A DNA stretch of 64,000 nucleotides from Gracilimonas sp040117685 (GTDB lineage Bacteria > Bacteroidota > Rhodothermia > Balneolales > Balneolaceae), in the NCBI RefSeq assembly GCF_040117685.2, contig NZ_JBEDYP020000012.1, positions 434,001 to 498,000 of the forward strand, in the 5' to 3' direction. Positions 18,521 through 26,996 of the stretch are shown piece after piece (positions within the stretch are counted from its first letter, which is position 1; each line of letters opens with the position of its first letter). The translations under genes were made by a program, and so were the position numbers. The notes below the pieces were generated by a model. The model searched no databases. It saw only the letters and a list, made by a program, of their open reading frames with translations, and was not told the origin of the DNA.

Positions 18521-19085
18521 CAGTATCCTTTTTTCCGGTCAGCGATTCTTTTACTTCTACCAGCTTAACGAGCTGCTTCAGGAATTTTAAATTCTTTTTG
18601 TTGATGTAGGGAAGAAGGGCCCCGGTAAAACGTTCAAACATCTCAAGGAACTCCATGTAGTTCTCAATGCGGACTTTGAACTCTTTGCTTTCCTCATCGT
18701 TAAGCCCGCCTGATTCCAGCGTTTGTATACATTTTTCGAGATTCTTACGGATAGGGGCAATTTCGCGCTGCTGCCGCTCGCGGATAATGGTAGAAACGAT
18801 TTTCCAGACATCAGTTTCGGCTGAGTAATAATCTTTACGGTCACCGGGAAAGCTCTTCTTGTGAATGAGTTCCCAATCCAACAGCCGGCGGAGGTTCATG
18901 TTGGCATTGCCGCGGCTGATGTCGAGCGTATCCATGATGGTGTCGGTATCCAGCGGATGAGATTCCGCATACAACAAGGCATGAATCTGGGACATGGTTT
19001 TGTTGATGCCCCATGCCGATGCCATTTCACCCCAAAGAAGGACAAATTGGTCTAATGCTTCCTGATATGCTTTGCTGTGCTCCAT
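18513..19085 (-). CDS. GbsR/MarR-family winged-helix transcriptional regulator
   Basis: 190 aa. N-terminal winged helix (~25-95), with a recognition region around DTDTIMDTLDISRGNANMNLRRLLDW and a wing GDRKDYY. The C-terminal half is helical (~100-185), as in GbsR-type MarR relatives that control osmoprotectant or membrane-lipid genes. Overlaps yraN downstream. The effector is unknown. Confidence 0.85.
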   Translation of the reverse strand: MEHSKAYQEALDQFVLLWGEMASAWGINKTMSQIHALLYAESHPLDTDTIMDTLDISRGNANMNLRRLLDWELIHKKSFPGDRKDYYSAETDVWKIVSTIIRERQQREIAPIRKNLEKCIQTLESGGLNDEESKEFKVRIENYMEFLEMFERFTGALLPYINKKNLKFLKQLVKLVEVKESLTGKKDTDD

Positions 19086-19110
19086 GGGATTATGTTATCC
19101 AATGGTTATG

Positions 19111-19158
19111 GGTTCATCGTTATTTGTCTAAAAAAGAATATACAAATAACGATGAACC
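19111..19158. repeat. 17-bp perfect inverted repeat between fmdB-like and gbsR-like genes
   Basis: GGTTCATCGTTATTTGT (19111-19127) and its exact complement (19142-19158) with a 14-nt A-rich spacer. No T-run follows on the minus strand, so it does not look like a simple terminator. Confidence 0.85.
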
Positions 19159-19167
19159 ATTAACGAC

Positions 19168-19455
19168 TTACGATTTGGTTTCTTTGTCGGCTTTAGCCTT
19201 CGGAGCGTCAGCTTTGGTTTCCGGAGTGTTGTTACTTGAACTTTCGGGCGGAGGAGTAGAGGCTGATTTCTTGCCTCCGTTCTTGTAATCGGTTACATAC
19301 CAACCGTCGCCTTTGTAAACCACGCCTCCGCCACCGGAAATGATGCGTTTTACTTTTTGTCCGGTGGTAGGGCAGGTTTCCAGAGCGGATTCACTCATTT
19401 TTTGGGTGATTTCAAAAGTAGTTCCGTCTTCTCTTTTGTACTCGTATGTAGGCAT
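19168..19455 (-). CDS. FmdB-like zinc-ribbon protein with degenerate Cys pairs
   Basis: 95 aa. The N-terminal ~50 residues match the FmdB/CxxC_CxxC_SSSS family (MPTYEYKREDGTTFEI...TCPTTGQKVKRIISGGGGVVYKGDGWYVTDY). The first CxxC is replaced by KRED and the second pair keeps only one Cys (CPTTG), so zinc binding is doubtful. The C-terminal ~35 residues are a low-complexity Ser/Pro/Lys/Ala tail. The family is small putative regulators of unknown mechanism. Confidence 0.85.
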   Translation of the reverse strand: MPTYEYKREDGTTFEITQKMSESALETCPTTGQKVKRIISGGGGVVYKGDGWYVTDYKNGGKKSASTPPPESSSNNTPETKADAPKAKADKETKS

Positions 19456-19906
19456 TGTTCTGTTGGTTTAAATTCAGGTCGAATATACGAACCAAATGCT
19501 ATCAAAATCTGTGCCAATAAAATTCGGTCGGTTATTTTGATAGAGACGTACAAAACGGCTCGCACAAAAGTCAGAAAAAAAGACAGAATTTAATTGGCAA
19601 ATCGTTGGCTGAAACTCAATTCATTAAGTGAATTGGGGAGGAAATCAGACTTCTGGTATTTGAAATCGTGGCTATTTCTTCAAAAAACCGCTTCCAAAGT
19701 TGAATTGCCTAAATGCAAACAGGTTTAAGATTTCATAACACGAAAAGTTTGGAAGCCGGTACTCTCTGAGCGTGAAAGTCCGTAATTTTACTTGCTTCAA
19801 ATAGAGAATCAGCTCTGCTTTTGCACTTCCTATAAAGCCCTTCTATTAACAGAGCTTCTACAATAAAGATCGATTTAGTTAACCCATTTAGTATTTTAAA
19901 AAATAG
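19456..19906. other. 451-base intergenic region, no gene seen
   Basis: The upstream regions of the divergent FmdB-like (minus) and SulP (plus) genes. No convincing ORF, tRNA or long hairpin was found. It is AT-rich and presumably holds both promoters, but no clear -33/-7 pair was recognised. Confidence 0.5.
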
Positions 19907-21434
19907 ATGAAGAAGTATTTAGACCTGTTTGGTCTCAACGATAAGATAGATTATAAGACAGAAATTTTAGCGGGCCTTACCGTGTCAATGGCCCTGATTC
20001 CCGAAGCGGTAGCCTTTGCGATGATTGCCGGGCTTTCTCCATTAACAGGTTTGTATGCCGCCTTTATGATGGGGCTTGTAACCTCCATCATTGGTGGCCG
20101 GCCGGGAATGATCAGGGGCAACCGGAGCCATCGCTGTGGTGTTGGTTGCGCTGGCTCAATCTCACGGAGTGGAATATATATTCGGAGCCGTGATTCTGGC
20201 CGGTATTATTCAGGTAGCAGCCGGTGCGCTAAAGCTTGGTAAACTGATGAGGCTTGTTCCACACCCCGTTATCTTCGGTTTTGTAAACGGACTGGCGGTC
20301 ATCATTTTTATGTCGCAACTGGCGCAGTTTAAAACCCCATCCGGGGAGTGGATGACCGGGCAATCGATGTACGTTCTGTTAGCTCTTGTGGCTTTAACGA
20401 TGCTCATTATCTGGGGGTTACCGAAATTAACCAAGGCCGTGCCTGCATCACTCGTTGCCATTTTAACGGTTTTCGGAGTAGTGGTAGCACTTGGAATCGA
20501 AACCCGAACAGTGGGAGATATTGCTTCCATTTCAGGTGGATTCCCTCCTTTCCATATACCCGAAATTCCTGTTACATGGGAAGCTTTTATGGTGATTCTT
20601 CCTTACTCTGCCATCATAGCAGGGGTTGGGCTGATTGAAAGTTTGCTTACGCTGAACATTATTGATGAAATTACTGAAACCCGCGGAAGTGGAAACCAGG
20701 AAGCCATCGCTCAGGGATCCGCAAATATTCTGTCGGGATTGTTTTCCGGGATGGGTGGTTGTGCCATGATCGGCCAGAGTTTGATTAACGTTTCTTCAGG
20801 TGCCCGAACCCGTATTTCAGGGATTGTGGCCTCGCTGATGCTGCTTGTTTTCATCATGTTTGGGGCACCGATTATTGAGCTAATGCCTATGGCTGCATTA
20901 ACCGGACTCATGATTATGGTTGCTATCGGTACTTTTGAGTGGGCAAGTTTCCGCACCTTTAACCGAATGCCGGCTTCCGATATTTTTGTGATGGTAACGG
21001 TGACGTTAGTAACAGCAGTTCTGCATAACCTGGCGCTGGCCGTTATTGTCGGGGTAATTATAGCTGCTCTGGTATTTGCATGGGATAACGCCAAGCGCAT
21101 TCGTGCCCGTAAGAAAATCGATGAAGACGGAGTGAAGCACTATGAAATCTACGGCCCGCTATTCTTTGGATCGGTAACGGTATTCAATTCCAAATTTGAC
21201 GTGCTGAACGACCCGGACGAAGTAATCATCGATTTTGAGGAAAGTCGGGTAGTGGATATGTCGGCTATTGAAGCACTGAACAAAATCACCGGGCGATATA
21301 ATAAAGTAGGAAAGACTGTACATCTCAAGCACCTGAGCAAAGACTGCCGAAAACTCCTTCAGGATGCGGATGCCATCATCGATGTGAATGTGATGGAAGA
21401 TCCAACCTACAAGCTGGCGATTGATAAGATTTAA
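19907..21434 (+). pseudogene. SulP-family anion transporter with STAS domain, frameshifted
   Basis: The gene needs two reading frames. The first (19907 to about 20113) encodes the normal N-terminus up to GGRPGMI. The second (from ~20118) resumes with ATGAIAVVLVALAQSHG and continues to 21434. SulP proteins have an uninterrupted GGRPGMISGATGA here, so two bases seem to be missing at 20113-20117 (...ATCAGGGGCAACC...). Joined, it would be ~508 aa: the TM core including the signature regions, then a STAS domain (~415-508; VIIDFEESRVVDMSAIEAL). Relatives carry sulfate, bicarbonate or other anions. Either a recent null mutation or a sequence error; the rest is undamaged. Confidence 0.85.
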
Positions 21435-21448
21435 GGACTTGAAAGAAC

Positions 21449-21543
21449 CTCCAAGCGTCGAACGGATCTTGGAGCGTTCGGCGGTCTTTTGGCACCCGCC
21501 ACTTCAGTGCAACGCTTTCAGGACCTACGGACGCTGAAAGGTT
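21449..21543. repeat. Two nested hairpins between convergent genes
   Basis: CTCCAAG/CTTGGAG (21449-21455 with 21468-21474) and CTTTCAG/CTGAAAG (21515-21521 with 21534-21540). No T-runs, so these look like REP-type structured spacer rather than terminators. The region is more GC-rich than nearby spacers. Confidence 0.5.
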
Positions 21544-21559
21544 ACTCCATTGGAAAAAC

Positions 21560-22753
21560 CTATTTCAAGCTGCTTAATCCTTCCTCAAATCGCTTCATGG
21601 CTTCTTTCAGGTCATCCATAGAGGCAGCATAGCTGAGTCGAACTCCGTTTGGTTCACCGAAAGCATCACCGGGAACGAGAGCAAGGCCGAATTCATCCAG
21701 AAGGTAAAGGCACAGGTCGGTGGAAGATTCTATAGCTGAACCATCTGGTTTTGTGGTGCCGATGTAATGGGAGATATCCGGGAATACGTAAAATGCACCC
21801 CCGGGAGTAAAGCAGCTAACACCTTCAAAAGAATTCAGTGTATCTACGAGATAGTCACGACGTTTTTTGAATTGCTCCCGCATCTTTTCAACTTCATCGA
21901 GACTGCCTTTGTAGGCTGCTTCACCTGCTTTCTGAGAAATCGAAGAAGGAGCAGACGTTTCCTGACTTTGAATTTTTGAAACGGCGCTCACAATTTCATT
22001 GGATGCAGCAAGGTAGCCCAATCTCCAGCCGGTCATTGCAAATCCTTTAGAAAAACCGTTGATCAGCAACACGCGGTCTTTGAGGTCAGGAGCTACATTC
22101 AGGATGCTAACATGTTCCCCTTCAAAAACGATGTACTCATAAATTTCATCCGAAATCACATAAACCTGTGGATATTTTCGAAGCACTTCGGCAAGTCTTT
22201 CAAGTTCATCAGCTGAATACTGGGCTCCGGTTGGGTTAGAAGGGGAGCATAAAATCAAAGCTTTGGTCTTTTCGGTGATGGCATTTTCCAGCTGTTCCGG
22301 AGTAAGCTTGAAGTCATTTTCGAAGGATGTGCGTACCGTCACCGATTCACCCTCTGCCAGGCGCGTCATCTCTGGATATGAAACCCAATATGGTGCCGGG
22401 ATGATCACTTCATCACCGGGGTTAACCAGCGCAAGCAGACTGAAACCAACAGACTGTTTGGCTCCGTTCGAGCAGATTATTTGTGATGGATCATAGTCCA
22501 GGTTGTTGTCTCGTTTCAGCTTTGCACATATTGCCTCGCGCAATTCCGGTGTTCCGGGGTTCATGGTATAGCCATGGAATCCATCTTCTATTGCTTTGAT
22601 GGCCGCATCACAAATATGCTTCGGCGTTTTGAAGTCAGGCTCACCGGCACTAAGGGATACAATGGATTTTCCCTGTCGCTTCAGTTCTTTGGCCCGGCCG
22701 GTTACTTTAAGCGTTGCAGATGGCTGTAAGTTTTGTGCGCGATTTGAAATCAT
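21560..22753 (-). CDS. Class I/II pyridoxal-phosphate aminotransferase (aspartate aminotransferase-like)
   Basis: 397 aa, full-length fold-type I enzyme. Motifs: SAGEPDFKTP (substrate region), NGAKQSVGFSLLALVNPGDEV (PLP phosphate region), SPSNPTGAQYS, SDEIYEYIVF, the PLP-Lys segment NGFSKGFAMTGWRLGY, and a C-terminal RLSYAAS with the carboxylate-binding Arg. This subgroup (Thermus AspAT-like, Ib) transaminates aspartate/2-oxoglutarate; prephenate activity is possible in relatives. Transcribed alone; two IR elements lie upstream. Confidence 0.92.
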   Translation of the reverse strand: MISNRAQNLQPSATLKVTGRAKELKRQGKSIVSLSAGEPDFKTPKHICDAAIKAIEDGFHGYTMNPGTPELREAICAKLKRDNNLDYDPSQIICSNGAKQSVGFSLLALVNPGDEVIIPAPYWVSYPEMTRLAEGESVTVRTSFENDFKLTPEQLENAITEKTKALILCSPSNPTGAQYSADELERLAEVLRKYPQVYVISDEIYEYIVFEGEHVSILNVAPDLKDRVLLINGFSKGFAMTGWRLGYLAASNEIVSAVSKIQSQETSAPSSISQKAGEAAYKGSLDEVEKMREQFKKRRDYLVDTLNSFEGVSCFTPGGAFYVFPDISHYIGTTKPDGSAIESSTDLCLYLLDEFGLALVPGDAFGEPNGVRLSYAASMDDLKEAMKRFEEGLSSLK

Positions 22754-22839
22754 AATTATAAATGAGTGTGAGAGTGGTGTTCAGAACGATAAAAATATAA
22801 AGGCTGAAAGAAAGAAAAGTAGATTATTTTTTCCTCAAT

Positions 22840-22906
22840 TAACTTGTCCAAAGTTAAAATTGAGTGCCTGCCATAGAACGGTGTCTAAATAACTTTGGAC
22901 AAGTTA
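22840..22906. repeat. 17-bp inverted-repeat element, copy 1 (compensated variant)
   Basis: TAACTTGTCCAAAGTTA (22840-22856) and its exact complement TAACTTTGGACAAGTTA (22890-22906), with a 33-nt spacer. Both arms carry a matched G/C change relative to copies 2 and 3 (T/A there). Confidence 0.95.
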
Positions 22907-22956
22907 GTTCAGGTGGTGCGCCTGCAATAAAACGGGGCCTGGGTAACTTTGTTAAA

Positions 22957-23022
22957 TAACTTTTCCAAAGTTATGAGAAGGTAGATGTTTTAAGCATCAC
23001 CGGTATAACTTTGGAAAAGTTA
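22957..23022. repeat. 17-bp inverted-repeat element, copy 2
   Basis: TAACTTTTCCAAAGTTA (22957-22973) and its exact complement (23006-23022), with a 32-nt spacer. Lies 50 bases from copy 1 and ends 10 bases before the coaD stop codon. Confidence 0.95.
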
Positions 23023-23032
23023 AGACAGGCTA

Positions 23033-23530
23033 CTACCCCTTATCCTTAAACTTTTCCTTCAGCGCTATAGCCACATTTTCGGGGACAAAAGAACTAAGGT
23101 CGCCGCCCCAATATGCCACTTCTTTCACAATAGATGCAGAGATAAAAGTGAATTCTTCATCCGGCATAAGGAAAACGGTATCCACATTGGGTGCGAGACG
23201 CTTATTGGTAAGAGCCATGCGGAATTCGTATTCAAAATCAGAAATTTGACGAACCCCACGAACCAGTGTATCGGCATTCATTTTTTGTGCATGATCAACC
23301 AATAATCCCGTAAACTGTTTTACCTCTACATTTTTTGACCACGCTTTATTGGCTATGCAGGCTTTAATGAGGTTGACCCGCTCATCCCCTGAAAAAACAG
23401 CATTCTTTTCTTTATTAACGGCAACGGTTACAATCACATGGTCGAAGAGATTGGTTGCCCGCTCAAGGATGTCGAGGTGGCCGTTGGTAATAGGGTCAAA
23501 AGACCCGGGGTATAAGGCGATTGTTTTCAT
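23033..23530 (-). CDS. coaD: Phosphopantetheine adenylyltransferase
   Basis: 165 aa, standard length. Catalyses the penultimate step of coenzyme A synthesis (4'-phosphopantetheine plus ATP to dephospho-CoA). Nucleotidyltransferase motif YPGSFDPITNGHLDI at the N-terminus (TNGH = T/HxGH). RGVRQISDFEYEFRMALTN and the ISASIVKEVA segment (ISSTLVRE-like) are also present. Directly downstream of rsmD (9-base gap), an arrangement common in bacteria. Confidence 0.97.
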   Translation of the reverse strand: MKTIALYPGSFDPITNGHLDILERATNLFDHVIVTVAVNKEKNAVFSGDERVNLIKACIANKAWSKNVEVKQFTGLLVDHAQKMNADTLVRGVRQISDFEYEFRMALTNKRLAPNVDTVFLMPDEEFTFISASIVKEVAYWGGDLSSFVPENVAIALKEKFKDKG

Positions 23531-23539
23531 AGGGTGAAT

Positions 23540-24094
23540 TTATTCCGAATCTACCGGATGCTTTTGAAAGATGCTAACGATGGTTCGGCCATATGCTTTT
23601 GAAAAAGTACATTTGGGGTGGTCAGTAAAATCCTTGTACTTATCATGCTCCAGGATAAACCAGCCCTCATCGGTCAGCCAATTATCCTCAAAAACCTGAT
23701 CGATGAGTTCATCCATAAAGGGGTAATCATAAGGAGGGTCACAAAAAATAAAGTGATAGGGAATAGCCATTCCATTCAGAAAGCGCTGAGCATCGGAGCA
23801 TACAACCCGCATTTGATCGTCAATGCCAAAGTCGGCAGCTGTTTTCTCAATTTGTTTTACGTTCTGGGCATCCAGCTCAACAGAAGTTACATGACGTGCT
23901 CCGCGGGAAATAGCTTCGAACCCAAGATTTCCTGAGCCGGCAAAGAGATCCAGAATCTGGGTGCCTTCCATAAAAACACGAGCTTCAATCAGGTTGAAGA
24001 TACTTTCTTTGGTGCGATCGGTGGTAGGGCGTACATCCAGTCCTTTGGGAATGTTGAAGTGTCTGCCTTTCAGTTTTCCGGTTATTATCCGCAT
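23540..24094 (-). CDS. rsmD: 16S rRNA (guanine(966)-N(2))-methyltransferase
   Basis: 184 aa. N-terminal MRIITGKLKGRHFNIP and RPTTDRTKESIFNLI are RsmD hallmarks. SAM motif I is ILDLFAGSGNLGFEA and the catalytic motif IV is FCDPPYDYP (N/D-PP-Y). It methylates G966 in 30S subunits. Paired with coaD downstream and a DUF3822-type gene upstream, as in other Bacteroidota. Confidence 0.95.
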   Translation of the reverse strand: MRIITGKLKGRHFNIPKGLDVRPTTDRTKESIFNLIEARVFMEGTQILDLFAGSGNLGFEAISRGARHVTSVELDAQNVKQIEKTAADFGIDDQMRVVCSDAQRFLNGMAIPYHFIFCDPPYDYPFMDELIDQVFEDNWLTDEGWFILEHDKYKDFTDHPKCTFSKAYGRTIVSIFQKHPVDSE

Positions 24095-24111
24095 GGCGGA
24101 GTATAATTTTA

Positions 24112-24158
24112 AGTTTTAAATGATAAATGAGGTACTCTGTAATTTAACATTTAAAACT
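24112..24158. repeat. 11-bp inverted repeat in the rsmD/DUF3822 spacer
   Basis: AGTTTTAAATG (24112-24122) with its complement (24148-24158) in the 87-base AT-rich spacer between rsmD and the upstream gene. Confidence 0.6.
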
Positions 24159-24181
24159 GAGCATTTAGAATTCCCGAAGGG

Positions 24182-25042
24182 TTAAAAATCGAGGCTCAAT
24201 AGAATAGCAGGGAAAGCAGCGGCAAGGTCAAAGCCATATGTTTTTTCTTCGGCTTTCACCCCCATAGTTTTCAGGGAGTTGAGTTTGGTGATTTCAGCGG
24301 AGTCATCCCAAAATCCTTGCAAGGCCTGTTCAATTTCATGGCTGTTGTGCCCGAACAGATAAATTGTTTCATGGATACCACGCATCCAGCTGGAGTTCTT
24401 GGCGTGTTGAAGCCAGTGATAAGGCAGGTCTTCGGGTTGATCGAAAGAGATGTAAGTAGCGGCCCTGAATTTACCCAGTAAAAAAGAGGTGATGGAAATG
24501 ATGTTCTCATGACACCCGATCATCAAGAAAGAACCACCAGGTTTAGCAAAGGCAGACCATTTCTGAGCCATTTCAAAATCACTGCTGAAGTCGGTTGTGG
24601 CAACCTGAGTGGTCAGTTCATCAAAGCCGGCCATCAGGTTCCGGCGCCGTATCGACAAAAACTTGTATTCGTTGTTATGAACGGTATGCCAGGTAGGTTC
24701 AATGTGTTCGCGTTCCACCCCTTTCATTAGTATTGCGAGGTGGTCTTCGCGCTCATCGGCATTGTCATACACAACTTTGGGGAATACCGTCCAGCATTCG
24801 TGAGCGGGATGTGTGAGTGCGCGTACCGATTTTATATTGTGGTTGGTACGAAACCGCTCGAAGGTGGAAAGGACGTGGGGGAAATGATCTTCGTGCTGAC
24901 GCGTGATGGCGTCAATCACGTTGAAATTAAAATCAAAGGAGCCTATACGAAAAAGGTGTTTGTCGTTTTCCGGATCATTGATCGAGTAGAACAGGCGATC
25001 CGAAAAAAAACAAACACCTAAATTTGCAGAAGCGTCATCCAT
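24182..25042 (-). CDS. DUF3822-like protein
   Basis: 286 aa, cytoplasmic. The assignment is from context (next to rsmD-coaD) and general pattern. The N-terminal part has LGVCFFSDRLFYSIND and similar, and the centre has an actin/hexokinase-like GGSFLMIGCHENIISI. The C-terminus is helical. DUF3822 proteins are predicted to have an actin-like ATPase fold; function unknown. Its start overlaps the upstream small membrane protein stop by one base. Confidence 0.65.
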   Translation of the reverse strand: MDDASANLGVCFFSDRLFYSINDPENDKHLFRIGSFDFNFNVIDAITRQHEDHFPHVLSTFERFRTNHNIKSVRALTHPAHECWTVFPKVVYDNADEREDHLAILMKGVEREHIEPTWHTVHNNEYKFLSIRRRNLMAGFDELTTQVATTDFSSDFEMAQKWSAFAKPGGSFLMIGCHENIISITSFLLGKFRAATYISFDQPEDLPYHWLQHAKNSSWMRGIHETIYLFGHNSHEIEQALQGFWDDSAEITKLNSLKTMGVKAEEKTYGFDLAAAFPAILLSLDF

Positions 25043-25515
25043 TAATTCCAGTTTGGAGCATTGCGCATCGTAGTACGTTCGAGGCTACCCACTGCATCAT
25101 CAGATCCCGGATCTTCAAGCAAATAAATCTGCGGTCTGAGCGTATCGTTCAGCGTGTATTCCCATTTTGGGAACGGAGAACGTGGTGAATACACCAGTGA
25201 ATCAGGGTTGTAAACGTCAAATGTAGTTCCAAACAGGGAGTCACCCATTGCAATCATCAGTGAATCGGTTTTAAGAAAATTCACCAGACTATCAAGTCCG
25301 CCTTCGGTTGGGGGGAAAGTCTCGTTTCGGGTTTGGTACTGGATGAGAGCATCTTTGGTGTCAATAAGTCGTTGCCGGACTTTCTCTTCCAAAGCCTCTC
25401 GCTCTTTAACCTCTTGATAAGGGGTTACCAGAGAATCATAAAGATAGTACGTAAGACCAAGGATGATTACTCCGAATACAATTGTCAAAATTTTATTACG
25501 CGATTCAATGTCCAT
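25042..25515 (-). CDS. Single-TM membrane protein, function unknown
   Basis: 157 aa. N-terminal TM helix (~8-26) followed by a charged helix and a periplasmic domain. The segment IQYQTRNETFPPTEGGLDSLVNFL recalls type II pseudopilin (GspG-like) sequences, where P-T-x-x-G-L follows the helix. There is no prepilin peptidase site, so it is probably not a pilin. Overlaps the DUF3822-like gene by one base, suggesting joint function. Confidence 0.6.
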   Translation of the reverse strand: MDIESRNKILTIVFGVIILGLTYYLYDSLVTPYQEVKEREALEEKVRQRLIDTKDALIQYQTRNETFPPTEGGLDSLVNFLKTDSLMIAMGDSLFGTTFDVYNPDSLVYSPRSPFPKWEYTLNDTLRPQIYLLEDPGSDDAVGSLERTTMRNAPNWN

Positions 25516-25690
25516 GTGAAAAGCAAATGAGTTAATTAATTAAGTTTTATCCCAAGAAATTTCGGAAAAAGAAAATACACGCACACCCATAGATATGCAA
25601 CTTTATAGCCGATTGAAAAATATGAATTCATAATTCTTTTACAGCTCTTATTTTCAGGCTGTCATTATTAATCTCTAAAGCACCGTTTAT

Positions 25691-26989
25691 TTGAACCGGA
25701 AAATACTCCGTCTTGCCATACCAAACATCATAAGTAATCTGTCGGTGCCTTTGCTTGGAGCCATTGATACGGCGGTTGTAGGGCGCCTGGAACACGTTTA
25801 TTATCTGGGGGCCATTGCGGTAGGGAGTATCATATTTGACTTCATTTTTTGGGGATTCGGTTTTCTGCGGATGGGAACAACCGGCATGGTTGCTCAGGCT
25901 TATGGTGCACAGGAAGAGCGAAAAACCCGCATCATTTTATTTCGGGTATTACTGGTAGCTGCGGCTAGTAGTTTATTAATCCTGCTCATTCAATACCCGC
26001 TGATTGAAGCTTCCCTTTACCTGGTGAATGCCTCACCTGAGGTGGAAGAATATACCCGTCTGTACTATCACATTCGCATTTTTGCCGCACCGGCTACCTT
26101 GGCTTTATTTGGATTGAATGGCTGGTTCCTGGGAATGCAGAACTCAACCTACCCCATGATCGTAACTATTTTCTTAAACCTTGTAAATATTGTGCTGAAC
26201 CTGATTTTTGTGTTCCGGTTCAATATGACGGTAGATGGAGTGGCAACAGGGAGTTTGGTGGCGAGTTTTCTTGCATTAGGGCTGGCCGGAATACTATATA
26301 AAAAGAAATATGGAGGCGTTAAGCTCAACATTAAATGGGATGAGCTTATTGAAGCCGAAGAACTGAAGAAATTCTTTTCGGTGAACCGGGATATTGTAAT
26401 CCGGACCTTATGTCTCATTTTTTCCTACGCTTTTTTTACGGCAAAGTCGGCAGCGATGGGAGATGTGGTACTAGCCGCAAACACCATTTTGCTGCAAATG
26501 TGGTACATCAGTTCATACGGAACCGATGGGTTTGCTTACGCAGCCGAGAGTTTGGTAGGGCGGTTTAAAGGAGCAAAAGATGACGACAAGTTAAAGAAAG
26601 CGGTCACGGCCAACATGCTTTGGGGGTTGGGGCTGGGCCTGCTTGGTACCATCACTTATGCGTTCTTTGATGCTGAAATCATATCTCTTTTTACAGATAA
26701 GGAAAATGTAATTAAGGTGGCCATGGGGGTTGTCATATGGCTGATTGTTGCCCCGGTCGTAAACAGCGTATGTTTTATTTGGGACGGGGTTTACATAGGA
26801 GCTACTGCAACCGGTGCCATGCGAAATTCCATGCTTGTTGCCACGGTTCTGGTTTTTATCCCGGTATATTTTATAAGTGAACCGTTTGCGGGCATTCATG
26901 CGTTATGGATGGCGATGACGGCATTTATGGTAGCACGCGGCGTGGTGTTGTCCATATATGCACCGTCCCGAATATTTGGAAAAACGTAA
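25691..26989 (+). CDS. MATE-family multidrug/Na+ efflux transporter (DinF-like)
   Basis: 432 aa, about 12 TM helices in two six-helix halves. TTG start (no ATG upstream in frame). It opens with LRLAIPNIISNLSVPLLGAIDTAVVGRLE, the MATE N-terminal signature, and the second half begins around RDIVIRTLCLIFSYAFFTAKSA. DinF-group members export cationic drugs or organic acids by proton or sodium antiport. The downstream yihY-like gene starts 7 bases after the stop (or overlaps if its upstream start is used). Confidence 0.9.
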   Translation: MNRKILRLAIPNIISNLSVPLLGAIDTAVVGRLEHVYYLGAIAVGSIIFDFIFWGFGFLRMGTTGMVAQAYGAQEERKTRIILFRVLLVAAASSLLILLIQYPLIEASLYLVNASPEVEEYTRLYYHIRIFAAPATLALFGLNGWFLGMQNSTYPMIVTIFLNLVNIVLNLIFVFRFNMTVDGVATGSLVASFLALGLAGILYKKKYGGVKLNIKWDELIEAEELKKFFSVNRDIVIRTLCLIFSYAFFTAKSAAMGDVVLAANTILLQMWYISSYGTDGFAYAAESLVGRFKGAKDDDKLKKAVTANMLWGLGLGLLGTITYAFFDAEIISLFTDKENVIKVAMGVVIWLIVAPVVNSVCFIWDGVYIGATATGAMRNSMLVATVLVFIPVYFISEPFAGIHALWMAMTAFMVARGVVLSIYAPSRIFGKT

Positions 26990-26996
26990 TCCAGTA

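Noticed and set aside
19907..20242. Two separate transporter genes at 19907-20242 and 20136-21434
   Set aside because: The two frames match consecutive parts of one SulP protein and join at a two-base lesion, so they are one damaged gene.
25042..25515. Type II secretion pseudopilin
   Set aside because: Has a GspG-like phrase but no prepilin peptidase cleavage site.
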